A stretch of DNA of 8,043 nt from an uncultured bacterium (GTDB lineage Bacteria; Actinomycetota; Coriobacteriia; Coriobacteriales; Coriobacteriaceae): positions 1 through 8,043 of the forward strand of contig CAJMRE010000053.1 of the NCBI GenBank assembly GCA_905215755.1. Reading direction: 5' to 3'. A program made the position numbers and the translations under genes. Position 1 is the stretch's first letter. Each line of letters opens with the position of its first letter. Under the pieces are notes generated by a model, which saw only the letters and a program-made list of their open reading frames with translations, made no database searches and was not told where the DNA came from. This document shows positions 1 to 5,714 of this stretch, in pieces.

Positions 1-23
1 ACGGCCAACCGAAGTTGACCGTC
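1..23 (-). terminator. Duplicated intrinsic terminator hairpin (edge-truncated)
   Basis: This is the same stem and UUCG loop as the terminator at 173-202, carried on the left repeat copy. The outermost base pair and any U-tract lie beyond position 1, so whether it can still terminate cannot be judged. If active it would stop minus-strand transcripts that read through the hairpin-rich segment at 43-149. Confidence 0.5.
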
Positions 24-55
24 TCAACAATCTTTGGGTGGGCCGTCAGGGGTTC
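1..55. repeat. 55-bp direct repeat, left copy (tRNA-Lys 3' end plus terminator)
   Basis: Bases 1-55 are identical to 180-234; the match breaks at 56 (a) versus 235 (g). It may extend left beyond the window. The copy carries the terminator hairpin that follows tRNA-Lys and then, at 39-55, the complement of the tRNA discriminator base, the acceptor 3' strand and part of the T arm. It stops inside the T loop, so no complete tRNA is present here. A duplicated tRNA 3' end is typical of integrase attachment sites, but the copies are only 179 bp apart, too close to enclose an integrase gene. A tandem duplication or a dispersed element carrying this end are alternatives. Confidence 0.95.
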
Positions 56-149
56 AGCCTGCTTCGCAGGCGGCCGCTGCGGCGCTTTCGCGCCTTGCGC
101 GCTGCGCTGGCAAACGCTCACGCGTTTACTCAGCTCCGCGCCCCGACGG
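43..149 (-). other. Inverted-repeat-rich element predicted to fold as a multibranch structure
   Basis: No gene is recognisable here; nearly all the segment is inverted repeats. Read on the minus strand, 149-141 (CCGTCGGGG) pairs with 52-43 (CCCC, one bulged U, GACGG), closing the structure. Inside are three hairpins. The first runs 141-99: GCGC/GCGC, GCTG/CAGC and AAACGC/GCGTTT separated by small internal loops and capped by GUGA; its outermost base, 141, is shared with the closing stem. The second, 94-81, is GGCGC/GCGCC capped by GAAA. The third, 71-57, is GCCTGC/GCAGGC with loop GAA. The GNRA-type tetraloops appear only on the minus strand, which favours an RNA-level structure in that direction. 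The 3' strand of the closing stem is the duplicated tRNA-Lys end. I see no promoter between the tRNA terminator and this element. It may instead be a REP- or MITE-like dispersed DNA element. Confidence 0.55.
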
Positions 150-172
150 GTTCGAACCCATGAAAGGGCGAC

Positions 173-202
173 AAAAAAGACGGCCAACCGAAGTTGACCG
201 TC
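173..202 (-). terminator. Intrinsic terminator of tRNA-Lys
   Basis: On the minus strand a 10-bp stem, GACGGTCAAC / GTTGGCCGTC (one G-U pair), is capped by the very stable C(UUCG)G tetraloop and followed at once by six T residues (178-173). It begins 16 nt after the tRNA discriminator base, the expected place to end a monocistronic tRNA transcript. Confidence 0.9.
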
Positions 203-234
203 TCAACAATCTTTGGGTGGGCCGTCAGGGGTTC
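180..234. repeat. 55-bp direct repeat, right copy (within the intact tRNA-Lys locus)
   Basis: This is the second, probably original, copy of the repeat at 1-55, because here it continues into a complete tRNA-Lys gene. It spans nearly all of the terminator hairpin stem, the short spacer, and the tRNA 3' end up to the T loop. Confidence 0.95.
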
Positions 235-290
235 GAACCCTGGACCTTGGGATTAAAAGTCCCCTGCTCTGCCAGCTGAGCTAACGGCCC
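218..290 (-). tRNA. tRNA-Lys (anticodon UUU)
   Basis: On the minus strand, 73 nt fold as a complete cloverleaf: acceptor GGGCCGT/ACGGCCC, D stem GCTC/GAGC with GG in the loop, anticodon loop CTTTTAA (anticodon TTT, lysine AAA/AAG), a 5-nt variable loop AGGTC, and T stem CAGGG/CCCTG around TTCGAAC. The discriminator is A. The three bases after it are CCC, so the terminal CCA is not encoded and must be added by the nucleotidyltransferase. The outermost anticodon-stem pair (27-43) is a G-A mismatch. The gene lies 28 nt downstream of the aminopeptidase stop codon, with its own promoter and terminator. Confidence 0.97.
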
Positions 291-299
291 GCGGGTGGC

Positions 300-328
300 A
301 TTGTACCACGGTCTGGGACTATTCCCAA
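300..328 (-). promoter_or_regulatory. Promoter of tRNA-Lys, overlapping the end of the aminopeptidase gene
   Basis: On the minus strand, -35 TTGGGA (328-323) and -10 TACAAT (305-300) are 17 bp apart, a good sigma-70-type match (4/6 and 5/6). The -10 box ends 9 nt before the tRNA 5' end, giving a leader of only a few bases for RNase P to remove. The -35 box lies in the last Trp and Glu codons of the aminopeptidase, and that gene's stop codon lies in the spacer. Confidence 0.75.
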
Positions 329-1599
329 CTCCATTGGCCGTTCTGGAAAATCACAACTTCACGTCCATCAGGCGTAATGCCCGTAATATCGATGTCGTCC
401 GTGCCGATCATAAAATCGACGTGCGTGCTCGAGACGTTAACGCCATGCTCCAGGAGCTCCTCCTTGGACATGTCATACCCACCCTCGATGCATTCGGGGA
501 AACCGACACCTAGCGCGAGATGGCAGCTAGCGTTCTCGTCATAGAGCGTGTCATAGAACAGAACGCCGCTTTCGCGGATCGGAGTGTTCTTGGAAATGAG
601 CGCGACCTCGCCCAGATGAGCGGCACCTTCATCGGTGTCAATAATGCTCGCAAGCGTTGCCTTGCCCACGCGGGCGTCGTAGTCCACCACGCGGCCGCCC
701 TCGAACTTAATCCAAAAATCTTCGACTTTATTGCCGTGGTGGATGAGCGGCATGGCCGAGTACACGATACCGTCGGCGCGCATGCGATCGGGCGAGGTGA
801 AGACTTCCTCGGTGGGAATGTTGGGGAAGAAGGGGTGTCCATCGGGCGTCTTGCCCTTGCCGCCGGCCCACTCGTGACCCTTCGTCATGCCAATCGTCAG
901 ATCGGTTCCATTTGCCGCGGTGTAATGCAAGTAGTCGAAACGATTGTCGTTCAGGAAACGCAGGTTCTTTTCGAATGCGGCGTCATGGAGTTCCCAGTCG
1001 CTCTCCGGGTCCTGGCCATCGGCGCGCGCGGTGTGCAGAATCGCATTCCATAGTTTATAGATTGCAACCTCATCGGCGTCTCCTGGGAACACCTCGTGCG
1101 CCCAAGCCACGACCGGAGCGCCGGCGATGCACCACGGATTGATGTTGTAATCCAGTCCACGGCGGAAAACTTTGCACTGCGTATTCCTCGCCTTTGATGC
1201 CGCGGCCGGCTTGGCTGGATCGATGCCCTTGAGGGCCGCAGGATCCGCACCTTCGATAAAGACAAAGCAGGCACCATCCTGGGCCAAGGAATCCAGCTGC
1301 ATGCGCTTCCACTCGGGTGTCTGCTCAAAATAGCTTTTCTCGACATGCTCGTACGTGAGCCTCGTCACGGCATCATCGGCCCAAATGACCGTCACGTGGC
1401 CGGCGGCGGCAGCATAGGCCTCCGCGACCACCACGCGCGCAAACGGCGCGCACTCGACCGGAGACTGAACGACGACCTCCTGGCCGGGCTTGACGTTTAC
1501 GCCCTTGCGGACGACCAGGCGCGCGTAGTTTTTAATCTTGGGCTCCAGGGCCTTCATGCCCTCCAGAGCCTCTTCGACCGTCAGGGCAGCTCGAATCAT
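319..1599 (-). CDS. M29-family metallo-aminopeptidase (AmpS/PepS/AmpT-like)
   Basis: Predicted cytosolic aminopeptidase that removes N-terminal residues from peptides with a two-metal centre. The length (426 aa) fits the family's usual 400-420. Family landmarks in order, numbered from my chosen start: NIPTEEVFTSP (about 260-270, metal-ligand Glu), GEVALI (Glu about 331), ASCHLALG (His about 360) and HVDFMIG (His about 393, Asp about 395). The Tyr ligand described in Thermus AmpT appears to be Phe (about 367). I see no signal peptide or membrane segment. I chose the ATG at 1599 because GGAG sits 6 nt upstream; an in-frame ATG at 1611, four codons earlier, has no ribosome-binding site. The gene follows an intrinsic terminator by 28 nt, so it is probably a separate transcript. 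A weak -10-like TATAGA lies just upstream, but I cannot define a full promoter. tRNA-Lys follows. Family assignment is firm; substrate preference is not visible. Confidence 0.93.
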   Translation of the reverse strand: MIRAALTVEEALEGMKALEPKIKNYARLVVRKGVNVKPGQEVVVQSPVECAPFARVVVAEAYAAAAGHVTVIWADDAVTRLTYEHVEKSYFEQTPEWKRMQLDSLAQDGACFVFIEGADPAALKGIDPAKPAAASKARNTQCKVFRRGLDYNINPWCIAGAPVVAWAHEVFPGDADEVAIYKLWNAILHTARADGQDPESDWELHDAAFEKNLRFLNDNRFDYLHYTAANGTDLTIGMTKGHEWAGGKGKTPDGHPFFPNIPTEEVFTSPDRMRADGIVYSAMPLIHHGNKVEDFWIKFEGGRVVDYDARVGKATLASIIDTDEGAAHLGEVALISKNTPIRESGVLFYDTLYDENASCHLALGVGFPECIEGGYDMSKEELLEHGVNVSSTHVDFMIGTDDIDITGITPDGREVVIFQNGQWSWE

Positions 1600-1603
1600 G
1601 TGC

Positions 1604-1609
1604 CACTCC
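1604..1609 (-). promoter_or_regulatory. Ribosome-binding site deciding the aminopeptidase start
   Basis: GGAGTG on the minus strand; its GGAG core ends 6 nt before the ATG at 1599. It overlaps the codons right after the alternative ATG at 1611, which itself lacks any upstream Shine-Dalgarno. This favours the shorter protein. Confidence 0.65.
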
Positions 1610-1626
1610 ATCTATCTATAGAACAG

Positions 1627-1658
1627 TAAAAAGGCGCGCCGCAAAAACGACGCGCCTT
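1627..1658 (-). terminator. Intrinsic terminator after the purC / membrane-protein pair
   Basis: On the minus strand an 11-bp GC-rich stem, AAGGCGCGTCG / CGGCGCGCCTT (one U-G pair), with a 6-nt loop TTTTTG is followed by a five-T tract (1632-1628) that overlaps the stem end. It lies about 30 bp past the stop of the two-helix membrane protein gene and separates that unit from the aminopeptidase. Confidence 0.85.
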
Positions 1659-1688
1659 ATATCTTAGCGATAAGTATGTATGCAAACG

Positions 1689-2264
1689 CTACTTCTTCTT
1701 GGAGTCCTTCTGGTCCTCCTCGGCAGCCGCGCGCTCAATAAGAGCGTTGAGCTTGTTCTCGGACATGCCCTCGGCCTGCGCGCGGTACATGTTGCGCAAG
1801 GGACGAATACGAGCGAAGTCGTAGATAAAGTCACCTAGGATGATGACATAGGACAAAACGATGCCGACCATCTGGACAGGGCTGGACACCATGCCAGCGG
1901 GAGCGAAGTACAGCGAGGCCCAAATTGCCACGACGAGCACCATGCCAATGGCGAGCACAATCCACCAGATGCGACGGCGCTTGGTGTAGTCCTCGTCCTG
2001 CTTGAGGAGGATATTCGACACCGTATAGATGCGGTCCTCCTTGGCGCGCTGCTTGGCCTTGCGGGCGCGCTTCTCCTCTTTAGAGAGGCCCTCGAGGTTC
2101 TCGCCCTTCTCGAGCTCTTTGCGGCGTGCCTTAGACGAAGCCGGCACGATGCGAACGGAGCTCGCTGCTTGGCGGGCGGGCTTAGCAGATGCGGCAGACT
2201 TGCGCGCAACCCCGGTAACTTCGTGGGATTGCGTGCGCTTGTTCGTGGCGCTACGGGTACTCAC
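1689..2264 (-). CDS. Two-helix membrane protein with basic N-terminal region, unknown function
   Basis: I do not recognise a named family. The 191-aa protein has a long, strongly charged N-terminal half (about 1-98) rich in Lys, Arg, Ser and Ala, with a likely helical Lys/Glu stretch at 45-77. Two hydrophobic segments follow (about 99-121 and 129-150) joined by a short loop, then a charged C-terminal helix ending in DSKKK. The N-terminal side of the first helix is very basic (KRRR), so by the positive-inside rule both ends should be cytoplasmic, a hairpin topology. The start is GTG, placed directly after the purC stop with no intervening base; AAGGAG 9 nt upstream lies inside purC, so translation is very likely coupled. 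It resembles many small actinobacterial membrane proteins, and its link to purine synthesis may be only positional. Confidence 0.85.
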   Translation of the reverse strand: MSTRSATNKRTQSHEVTGVARKSAASAKPARQAASSVRIVPASSKARRKELEKGENLEGLSKEEKRARKAKQRAKEDRIYTVSNILLKQDEDYTKRRRIWWIVLAIGMVLVVAIWASLYFAPAGMVSSPVQMVGIVLSYVIILGDFIYDFARIRPLRNMYRAQAEGMSENKLNALIERAAAEEDQKDSKKK

Positions 2265-3152
2265 TTATGCGTTCTCCTTCATGCTTGTGAACTGGGAGCC
2301 GGTGATGATCTGGAAGGCCTCGCGATAGCGCTCGGACGTGCCATCGATGACCTCGGCGGGCAGGTGCGGGGTCTCCCCCGTCATATCCCAGTTGGCCTTG
2401 AGCCAATTGCGGACGAATTGCTTGTCGTAGCTAGGCTGGATCTTGCCCTCCTCGTAGCTGGCAGCAGGCCAGAAACGGCTGGAGTCGGGCGTGAGGCACT
2501 CGTCGATCAGCGTGACCTTGCCATCAATAACACCAAACTCGAACTTGGTGTCGGCAATGATGATGCCACGGGTCGCGGCGTACTCGGCAGCGGCCTTGTA
2601 GATCTTGAGGGAAAGGTCACGAATCTGCGTGGCGATGTCCTCGCCCACGATCTCGCAGCAACGCTCGAACGAGATGTTCTCGTCGTGGTCACCGATCTCG
2701 GCCTTCGTGGACGGCGTGAACAACGGCTCGGGAAGCTTGGAAGCCTCGGTCAGGCCCTCAGGCAGCTGGATGCCGCAGACGGTGCCGTTCTCGTCGTAGG
2801 TCTTCTTGCCCGAACCGGTCAGATAGCCGCGGACGATGCACTCGATAGGAATCGTCTGGGCCTTCTTAACCAGCATGGCGCGGCCAGCGAGGTAGTCACG
2901 ATACTCAGCAAACTCCTCGGGGAAATCCGCCGGGTCGATGGAAACGAGATGGTTGGGGACGATGTCGGCAAACTTATCGAACCAGAATGCCGAGATGCGA
3001 TTGAGCACCTCTCCCTTAAACGGAATCTCGTCGGGAAGAATGAAGTCGAACGCAGAAATGCGGTCGGTGGCGACCATCAGCAGGTTTTCACCGGCATCGT
3101 AAATATCACGAACCTTGCCACGGGAATCCGGACGACGCTCCATCGTTGTCAC
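2265..3152 (-). CDS. purC: Phosphoribosylaminoimidazole-succinocarboxamide synthase (SAICAR synthetase)
   Basis: Catalyses the ATP-dependent joining of aspartate to CAIR to give SAICAR in de novo purine synthesis, in the cytosol. The 295-aa length matches the roughly 300-aa actinobacterial/fungal type. Visible landmarks: the N-terminal ATP-binding segment RGKVRDIYD (11-19), VATDRISAFD (27-36), the first family signature IPIECIVRGYLTGS (101-114) and the second, ADTKFEFG (200-207), followed by DECLTPDSSRFW. The start is taken as GTG at 3152, with AAGGAG 8 nt upstream. A GTG three codons earlier (3161) overlaps that ribosome-binding site, and the ATG at 3143 is 17 nt from it. The stop codon abuts the GTG of the membrane protein gene. 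The product it makes is the substrate of PurB, encoded at the right end of the window. Confidence 0.97.
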   Translation of the reverse strand: MTTMERRPDSRGKVRDIYDAGENLLMVATDRISAFDFILPDEIPFKGEVLNRISAFWFDKFADIVPNHLVSIDPADFPEEFAEYRDYLAGRAMLVKKAQTIPIECIVRGYLTGSGKKTYDENGTVCGIQLPEGLTEASKLPEPLFTPSTKAEIGDHDENISFERCCEIVGEDIATQIRDLSLKIYKAAAEYAATRGIIIADTKFEFGVIDGKVTLIDECLTPDSSRFWPAASYEEGKIQPSYDKQFVRNWLKANWDMTGETPHLPAEVIDGTSERYREAFQIITGSQFTSMKENA

Positions 3153-3160
3153 GTGAGTCA

Positions 3161-3166
3161 CTCCTT
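3161..3166 (-). promoter_or_regulatory. Ribosome-binding site deciding the purC start
   Basis: AAGGAG on the minus strand, 8 nt before the GTG at 3152. An upstream in-frame GTG (3161-3159) begins on the last base of this site and so cannot be the start that it serves. Confidence 0.7.
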
Positions 3167-3183
3167 ACCTAAATACGACAGAA

Positions 3184-3203
3184 ATGCGGGTTCTTTCCCG
3201 CAT
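3184..3203 (-). terminator. Terminator-like hairpin between the kinase gene and purC
   Basis: A perfect 7-bp stem, ATGCGGG / CCCGCAT, has a 6-nt loop AAAGAA on the minus strand and is followed by TTTCTGTCG, a short and imperfect U-tract. It lies about 60 nt after the kinase stop, so it may end the two-component transcript at least partly. Read on the plus strand it is followed by GTTTTC, so orientation is not certain. The rest of this 109-bp gap shows no riboswitch or clear promoter for purC. Confidence 0.55.
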
Positions 3204-3261
3204 GTTTTCGCAAACTCGGAGCGGCAGGGACGCGGCCCCTCCTTCACCGAATAGCGAAAAG

Positions 3262-4827
3262 CTAGTGCTCCATTGTAGTAGATGCCGCGTCCGCCGTGTG
3301 CTCGCGGGGCAGATGAATTGTAAAAGTCGTACCCTTTCCAAGCTCCGACTCCACGGATATGTAGCCATGGTGACGCTCGACGATCTGCTTGGTCACGGCG
3401 AGGCCGACGCCCAGGCCGCCAGCTTCGCGGGCGCGGCTGGCATCGGCGCGCCAAAACCGCCCGAAAATGCGCGACAGATCGTCCTTGGCAATACCGATGC
3501 CGGTATCAGAAACGGCAATGCTGACGTGCCTGCGGTCACTGAGCACCGACACCACGACCCAACCGCCCTCGGGGGTGTAGCGCATGGCGTTGCTCATGAG
3601 GTTGATAACACATTGCGTGATCATGTCGGGATCGGCTTCGACGACATCGTCGTGACCCTGGGTCTCGTCCGCAAAACGCAGGCGCAGATCGCGGTCGGCA
3701 AACAGACGCTCCTGGCCGTTCACAATCGATCGCACGAAAGGAACCATGTCCACCGGCTCAAGGTTGAGCGGAGCCGTGCTGTTTTCCATGCGCGACAGGT
3801 CGAGCATCTGCTGCACCAGACGAGCCAGGCGACGCGTCTCGGAAGCAACGGTCTCCAAATGCTCATCGTCGGTGGGATACACGCCGTCCTGCATGGCCTC
3901 GACCGTCGCAAGCATCGCCATAAGCGGCGTGCGCAGCTCGTGTGCGACATCCGAGGTCAGGCGCTTCTCGTGTTTCATATCCTTCTCGAGCGAGGTGGCC
4001 ATCTCATCGAAGGTCTCACCCAGCTGATCGATCTCGTCATCACCGCGCAGCCCCGTGCGAGCCGACAGGTCGCCGTCACGGATTTGCTTTGCGGTACTGG
4101 TGATGCGATGAATCGGTTTGGTGAGCATGCGCGACACGAGCGATCCGATAACGACCGAAATGCAGATTGCAACAACCGCGGCGAGGGCCATGGCGTTAAA
4201 GGTCTTCTCCCTAAACGCAGAGTCCGCCTTGGTGAGCAGAGCGTCGGAGCCGATGGCCCACAGCTTTACCTGTCCGACATGCTCGCCGGAAGACGTTACA
4301 ATCTCGACGTTAGCAACGCTATCGGAGTCGGTTGGAGCAGACGAGACCGGGCTATGCGATGCCCTCTTGCCGCTCGTGTCGTCGGTCGTAGCCTGGTTTT
4401 CGCGTACATCGGCGGTGGCGCTTGCCGAGGGCCAGGAATCGTCATAAACGATCACACCCTTTTTATTGACGACCTGCATGCCCAGATCGTCGGAAACCAA
4501 ACTCGACGTTGCGACCGTGCGCAGTTCTCCCGCGGTCCAAGAGCCGTTTTCCTCATATGAGGTCGCCAACTTCTCGGCAGCGGAATTTGCGATTTCGACG
4601 ATATTGGAGCGTGTGTAATCCGAAAAGACCGTGCCCCACACAACAGAGACAACGCCCACCAGCACCAATACCGTCATGAGCGATGTCAGAGCAAAAGCAA
4701 GTGCCATGCGCGAGGGATAGCTCATCGTTGGCCGTGAATCGGAACGAGGCGTGTTCCAACTAGCCTTGGAACCCGCCTCGCTCTCCTGCTTGTGCTTTTG
4801 TCCGATTTCAAAGCGCGCAGGTGTCAT
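3262..4827 (-). CDS. Membrane sensor histidine kinase (HAMP, two-component system)
   Basis: Sensor partner of the response regulator just upstream: it autophosphorylates on His and passes the phosphate to the regulator. The 521 residues are a hydrophilic N-terminal tail (1-40), TM1 (about 41-66), an extracytoplasmic sensor region (about 67-209), TM2 (about 211-233), HAMP (about 234-285), a dimerisation helix with VAHELRTPL (phospho-acceptor His296), and an ATPase domain with the N box NLMSNAMRY (Asn413), G1 DTGIGI (441-446), F box IFGRFWR (454-460) and G2 GGLGVGLAV (470-478). All catalytic motifs are intact. The sensor region contains a low-complexity Ser/Thr/Asp-rich stretch (about 133-172) between parts that look like a PDC/Cache-type fold. 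The start lies 11 nt after the regulator stop with a weak AGGGA site, so the two are cotranscribed. An internal Met at 35 lacks a ribosome-binding site. The signal sensed cannot be read from sequence. Confidence 0.96.
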   Translation of the reverse strand: MTPARFEIGQKHKQESEAGSKASWNTPRSDSRPTMSYPSRMALAFALTSLMTVLVLVGVVSVVWGTVFSDYTRSNIVEIANSAAEKLATSYEENGSWTAGELRTVATSSLVSDDLGMQVVNKKGVIVYDDSWPSASATADVRENQATTDDTSGKRASHSPVSSAPTDSDSVANVEIVTSSGEHVGQVKLWAIGSDALLTKADSAFREKTFNAMALAAVVAICISVVIGSLVSRMLTKPIHRITSTAKQIRDGDLSARTGLRGDDEIDQLGETFDEMATSLEKDMKHEKRLTSDVAHELRTPLMAMLATVEAMQDGVYPTDDEHLETVASETRRLARLVQQMLDLSRMENSTAPLNLEPVDMVPFVRSIVNGQERLFADRDLRLRFADETQGHDDVVEADPDMITQCVINLMSNAMRYTPEGGWVVVSVLSDRRHVSIAVSDTGIGIAKDDLSRIFGRFWRADASRAREAGGLGVGLAVTKQIVERHHGYISVESELGKGTTFTIHLPREHTADAASTTMEH

Positions 4828-4838
4828 ATGTGATTTCC

Positions 4839-5561
4839 CTATTTCTCGTCCGACTTATCGGTCTTGGCCGGAGCCTCGAAGCGATAGCCGACACCATGGA
4901 CGGTGTAGAGCCACTTGGGCTTCTTGGGATCATCGCCCAGCTTGGCGCGAAGATTCTTCACGTGGCTATCGATGGTGCGCTCATAGCCCTCAAAGTCATA
5001 CCCGAGCACTTTCTCGACCAGCTCCATGCGGTTATACACACGGCCGGGATGACGGGCAAGTGTGGTGAGCAGCTTGAACTCGGAAGCCGTCAGATCGACT
5101 TCCTTGCCCTCGACCAAGATCTTGTGGCCCGAGATATCGATGACCAGATCGCCGAAGTCGAGTACCTCGACGGCGGGCTCGTCGGCCTGATGGGCACGGC
5201 GGAACAGAGCGCGAACGCGGGCGACGAGCTCGCGCGGCGAGAACGGCTTAATCAGATAGTCGTCGGCGCCGAGCTCAAGACCGATAATACGGTCCTCGAT
5301 CTCGCCCTTAGCCGTCAGCATGATGATGGGGACATCCGAGGTATCGCGAATGGTGCGGCAAACGCGCTCGCCGGGGATCTTGGGGAGCATAAGGTCGAGC
5401 ACGACCAGGTCGAACTGATGCTTCTCGAACTCCTCGATCGCGGACTGGCCGTCGCCGACGCCCACAACCCAGTAGCCTTCGCGCTCGAGATAGGCAGCGA
5501 CGGCGTCACGGATTGCCTTCTCATCCTCGACCAGCAGAATCTTTTTTGCATCTGAAGCCAT
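4839..5561 (-). CDS. OmpR/PhoB-family response regulator
   Basis: DNA-binding output protein of the two-component system. It is 240 aa: a receiver domain (about 6-120) with acidic pair Glu12/Asp13, phospho-acceptor Asp56 in VVLDLMLP, switch Thr83 in MLTA and Lys105 in LIKPF, then a winged-helix DNA-binding domain (about 133-228) with LTASEFKLL, the recognition-helix region RTIDSHVKNLRAKLGD and the closing YTVHGVGYRF. Everything expected is present. I chose the ATG at 5561 because a run of six G (5574-5569) lies 7 nt upstream. An in-frame TTG at 5582 would add seven residues but starts before that site. The kinase gene follows 11 nt after the stop. A -10-like TAAAAT at 5606-5601, just past a strong hairpin, may belong to its promoter, but no convincing -35 is seen. 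The sequence alone does not assign it to a named system such as MtrA or PhoP. Confidence 0.96.
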   Translation of the reverse strand: MASDAKKILLVEDEKAIRDAVAAYLEREGYWVVGVGDGQSAIEEFEKHQFDLVVLDLMLPKIPGERVCRTIRDTSDVPIIMLTAKGEIEDRIIGLELGADDYLIKPFSPRELVARVRALFRRAHQADEPAVEVLDFGDLVIDISGHKILVEGKEVDLTASEFKLLTTLARHPGRVYNRMELVEKVLGYDFEGYERTIDSHVKNLRAKLGDDPKKPKWLYTVHGVGYRFEAPAKTDKSDEK

Positions 5562-5616
5562 AACACGGCCCCCCTGTCTCAATTAGCTAAGAACAAGCCC
5601 ATTTTAACGCACCTGA

Positions 5617-5655
5617 GCCCGCCAGATGCCGCTATGACGCGGCAGCTCGGCGGGC
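5617..5655. other. Nested hairpin upstream of the two-component operon
   Basis: The outer arms GCCCGCC (5617-5623) and GGCGGGC (5649-5655) enclose inner arms TGCCGC (5627-5632) and GCGGCA (5639-5644), with loop TATGAC on the plus strand. No T-run follows on either strand, so it is not a classical intrinsic terminator. It lies 60 bp after the lipoprotein gene and 56 bp before the regulator start. It may be a dyad operator, a U-less terminator or an mRNA 3'-end stabiliser. Nothing else recognisable is in this gap apart from the possible -10 at 5601-5606. Confidence 0.6.
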
Positions 5656-5714
5656 GGTACTCACAATTACAACGCGTTTATTCCCCTGTTGGCGCCTTTT
5701 TAACCCCTCTAAGC

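Noticed and set aside
43..149. CRISPR-like array of short repeats
   Set aside because: The hairpins differ in sequence and have no regular repeat-spacer spacing.
148..159. Possible second tRNA, from the T-arm-like GGGTTCGAACCC
   Set aside because: Only the palindromic core is present; flanking bases do not form a T stem, and there is no anticodon or D arm nearby.
15..279. Short open frames on the plus strand across the repeat and tRNA region
   Set aside because: They run antisense through the tRNA, terminator and hairpins, with no protein-like features.
520..1053. Plus-strand open frame opposite the aminopeptidase
   Set aside because: Antisense shadow; the M29 motifs on the other strand are conclusive.
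2169..3254. Long plus-strand open frame (361 codons) opposite purC and the membrane protein
   Set aside because: It is the shadow of well-supported minus-strand genes; the predicted protein has no coherent domain.
3153..3261. Possible purine riboswitch upstream of purC
   Set aside because: No conserved purine-aptamer pattern is visible; only a small terminator-like hairpin is present.
3184..4560. Long open frame (458 codons) on the plus strand opposite the histidine kinase
   Set aside because: It is antisense to a kinase with every catalytic motif intact; the translation has no recognisable motif or ribosome-binding site. Such frames arise from GC-rich third positions.
4821..5555. Plus-strand open frame (244 codons) opposite the response regulator
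   Set aside because: It mirrors the regulator gene in an antisense frame, with no independent coding signal.
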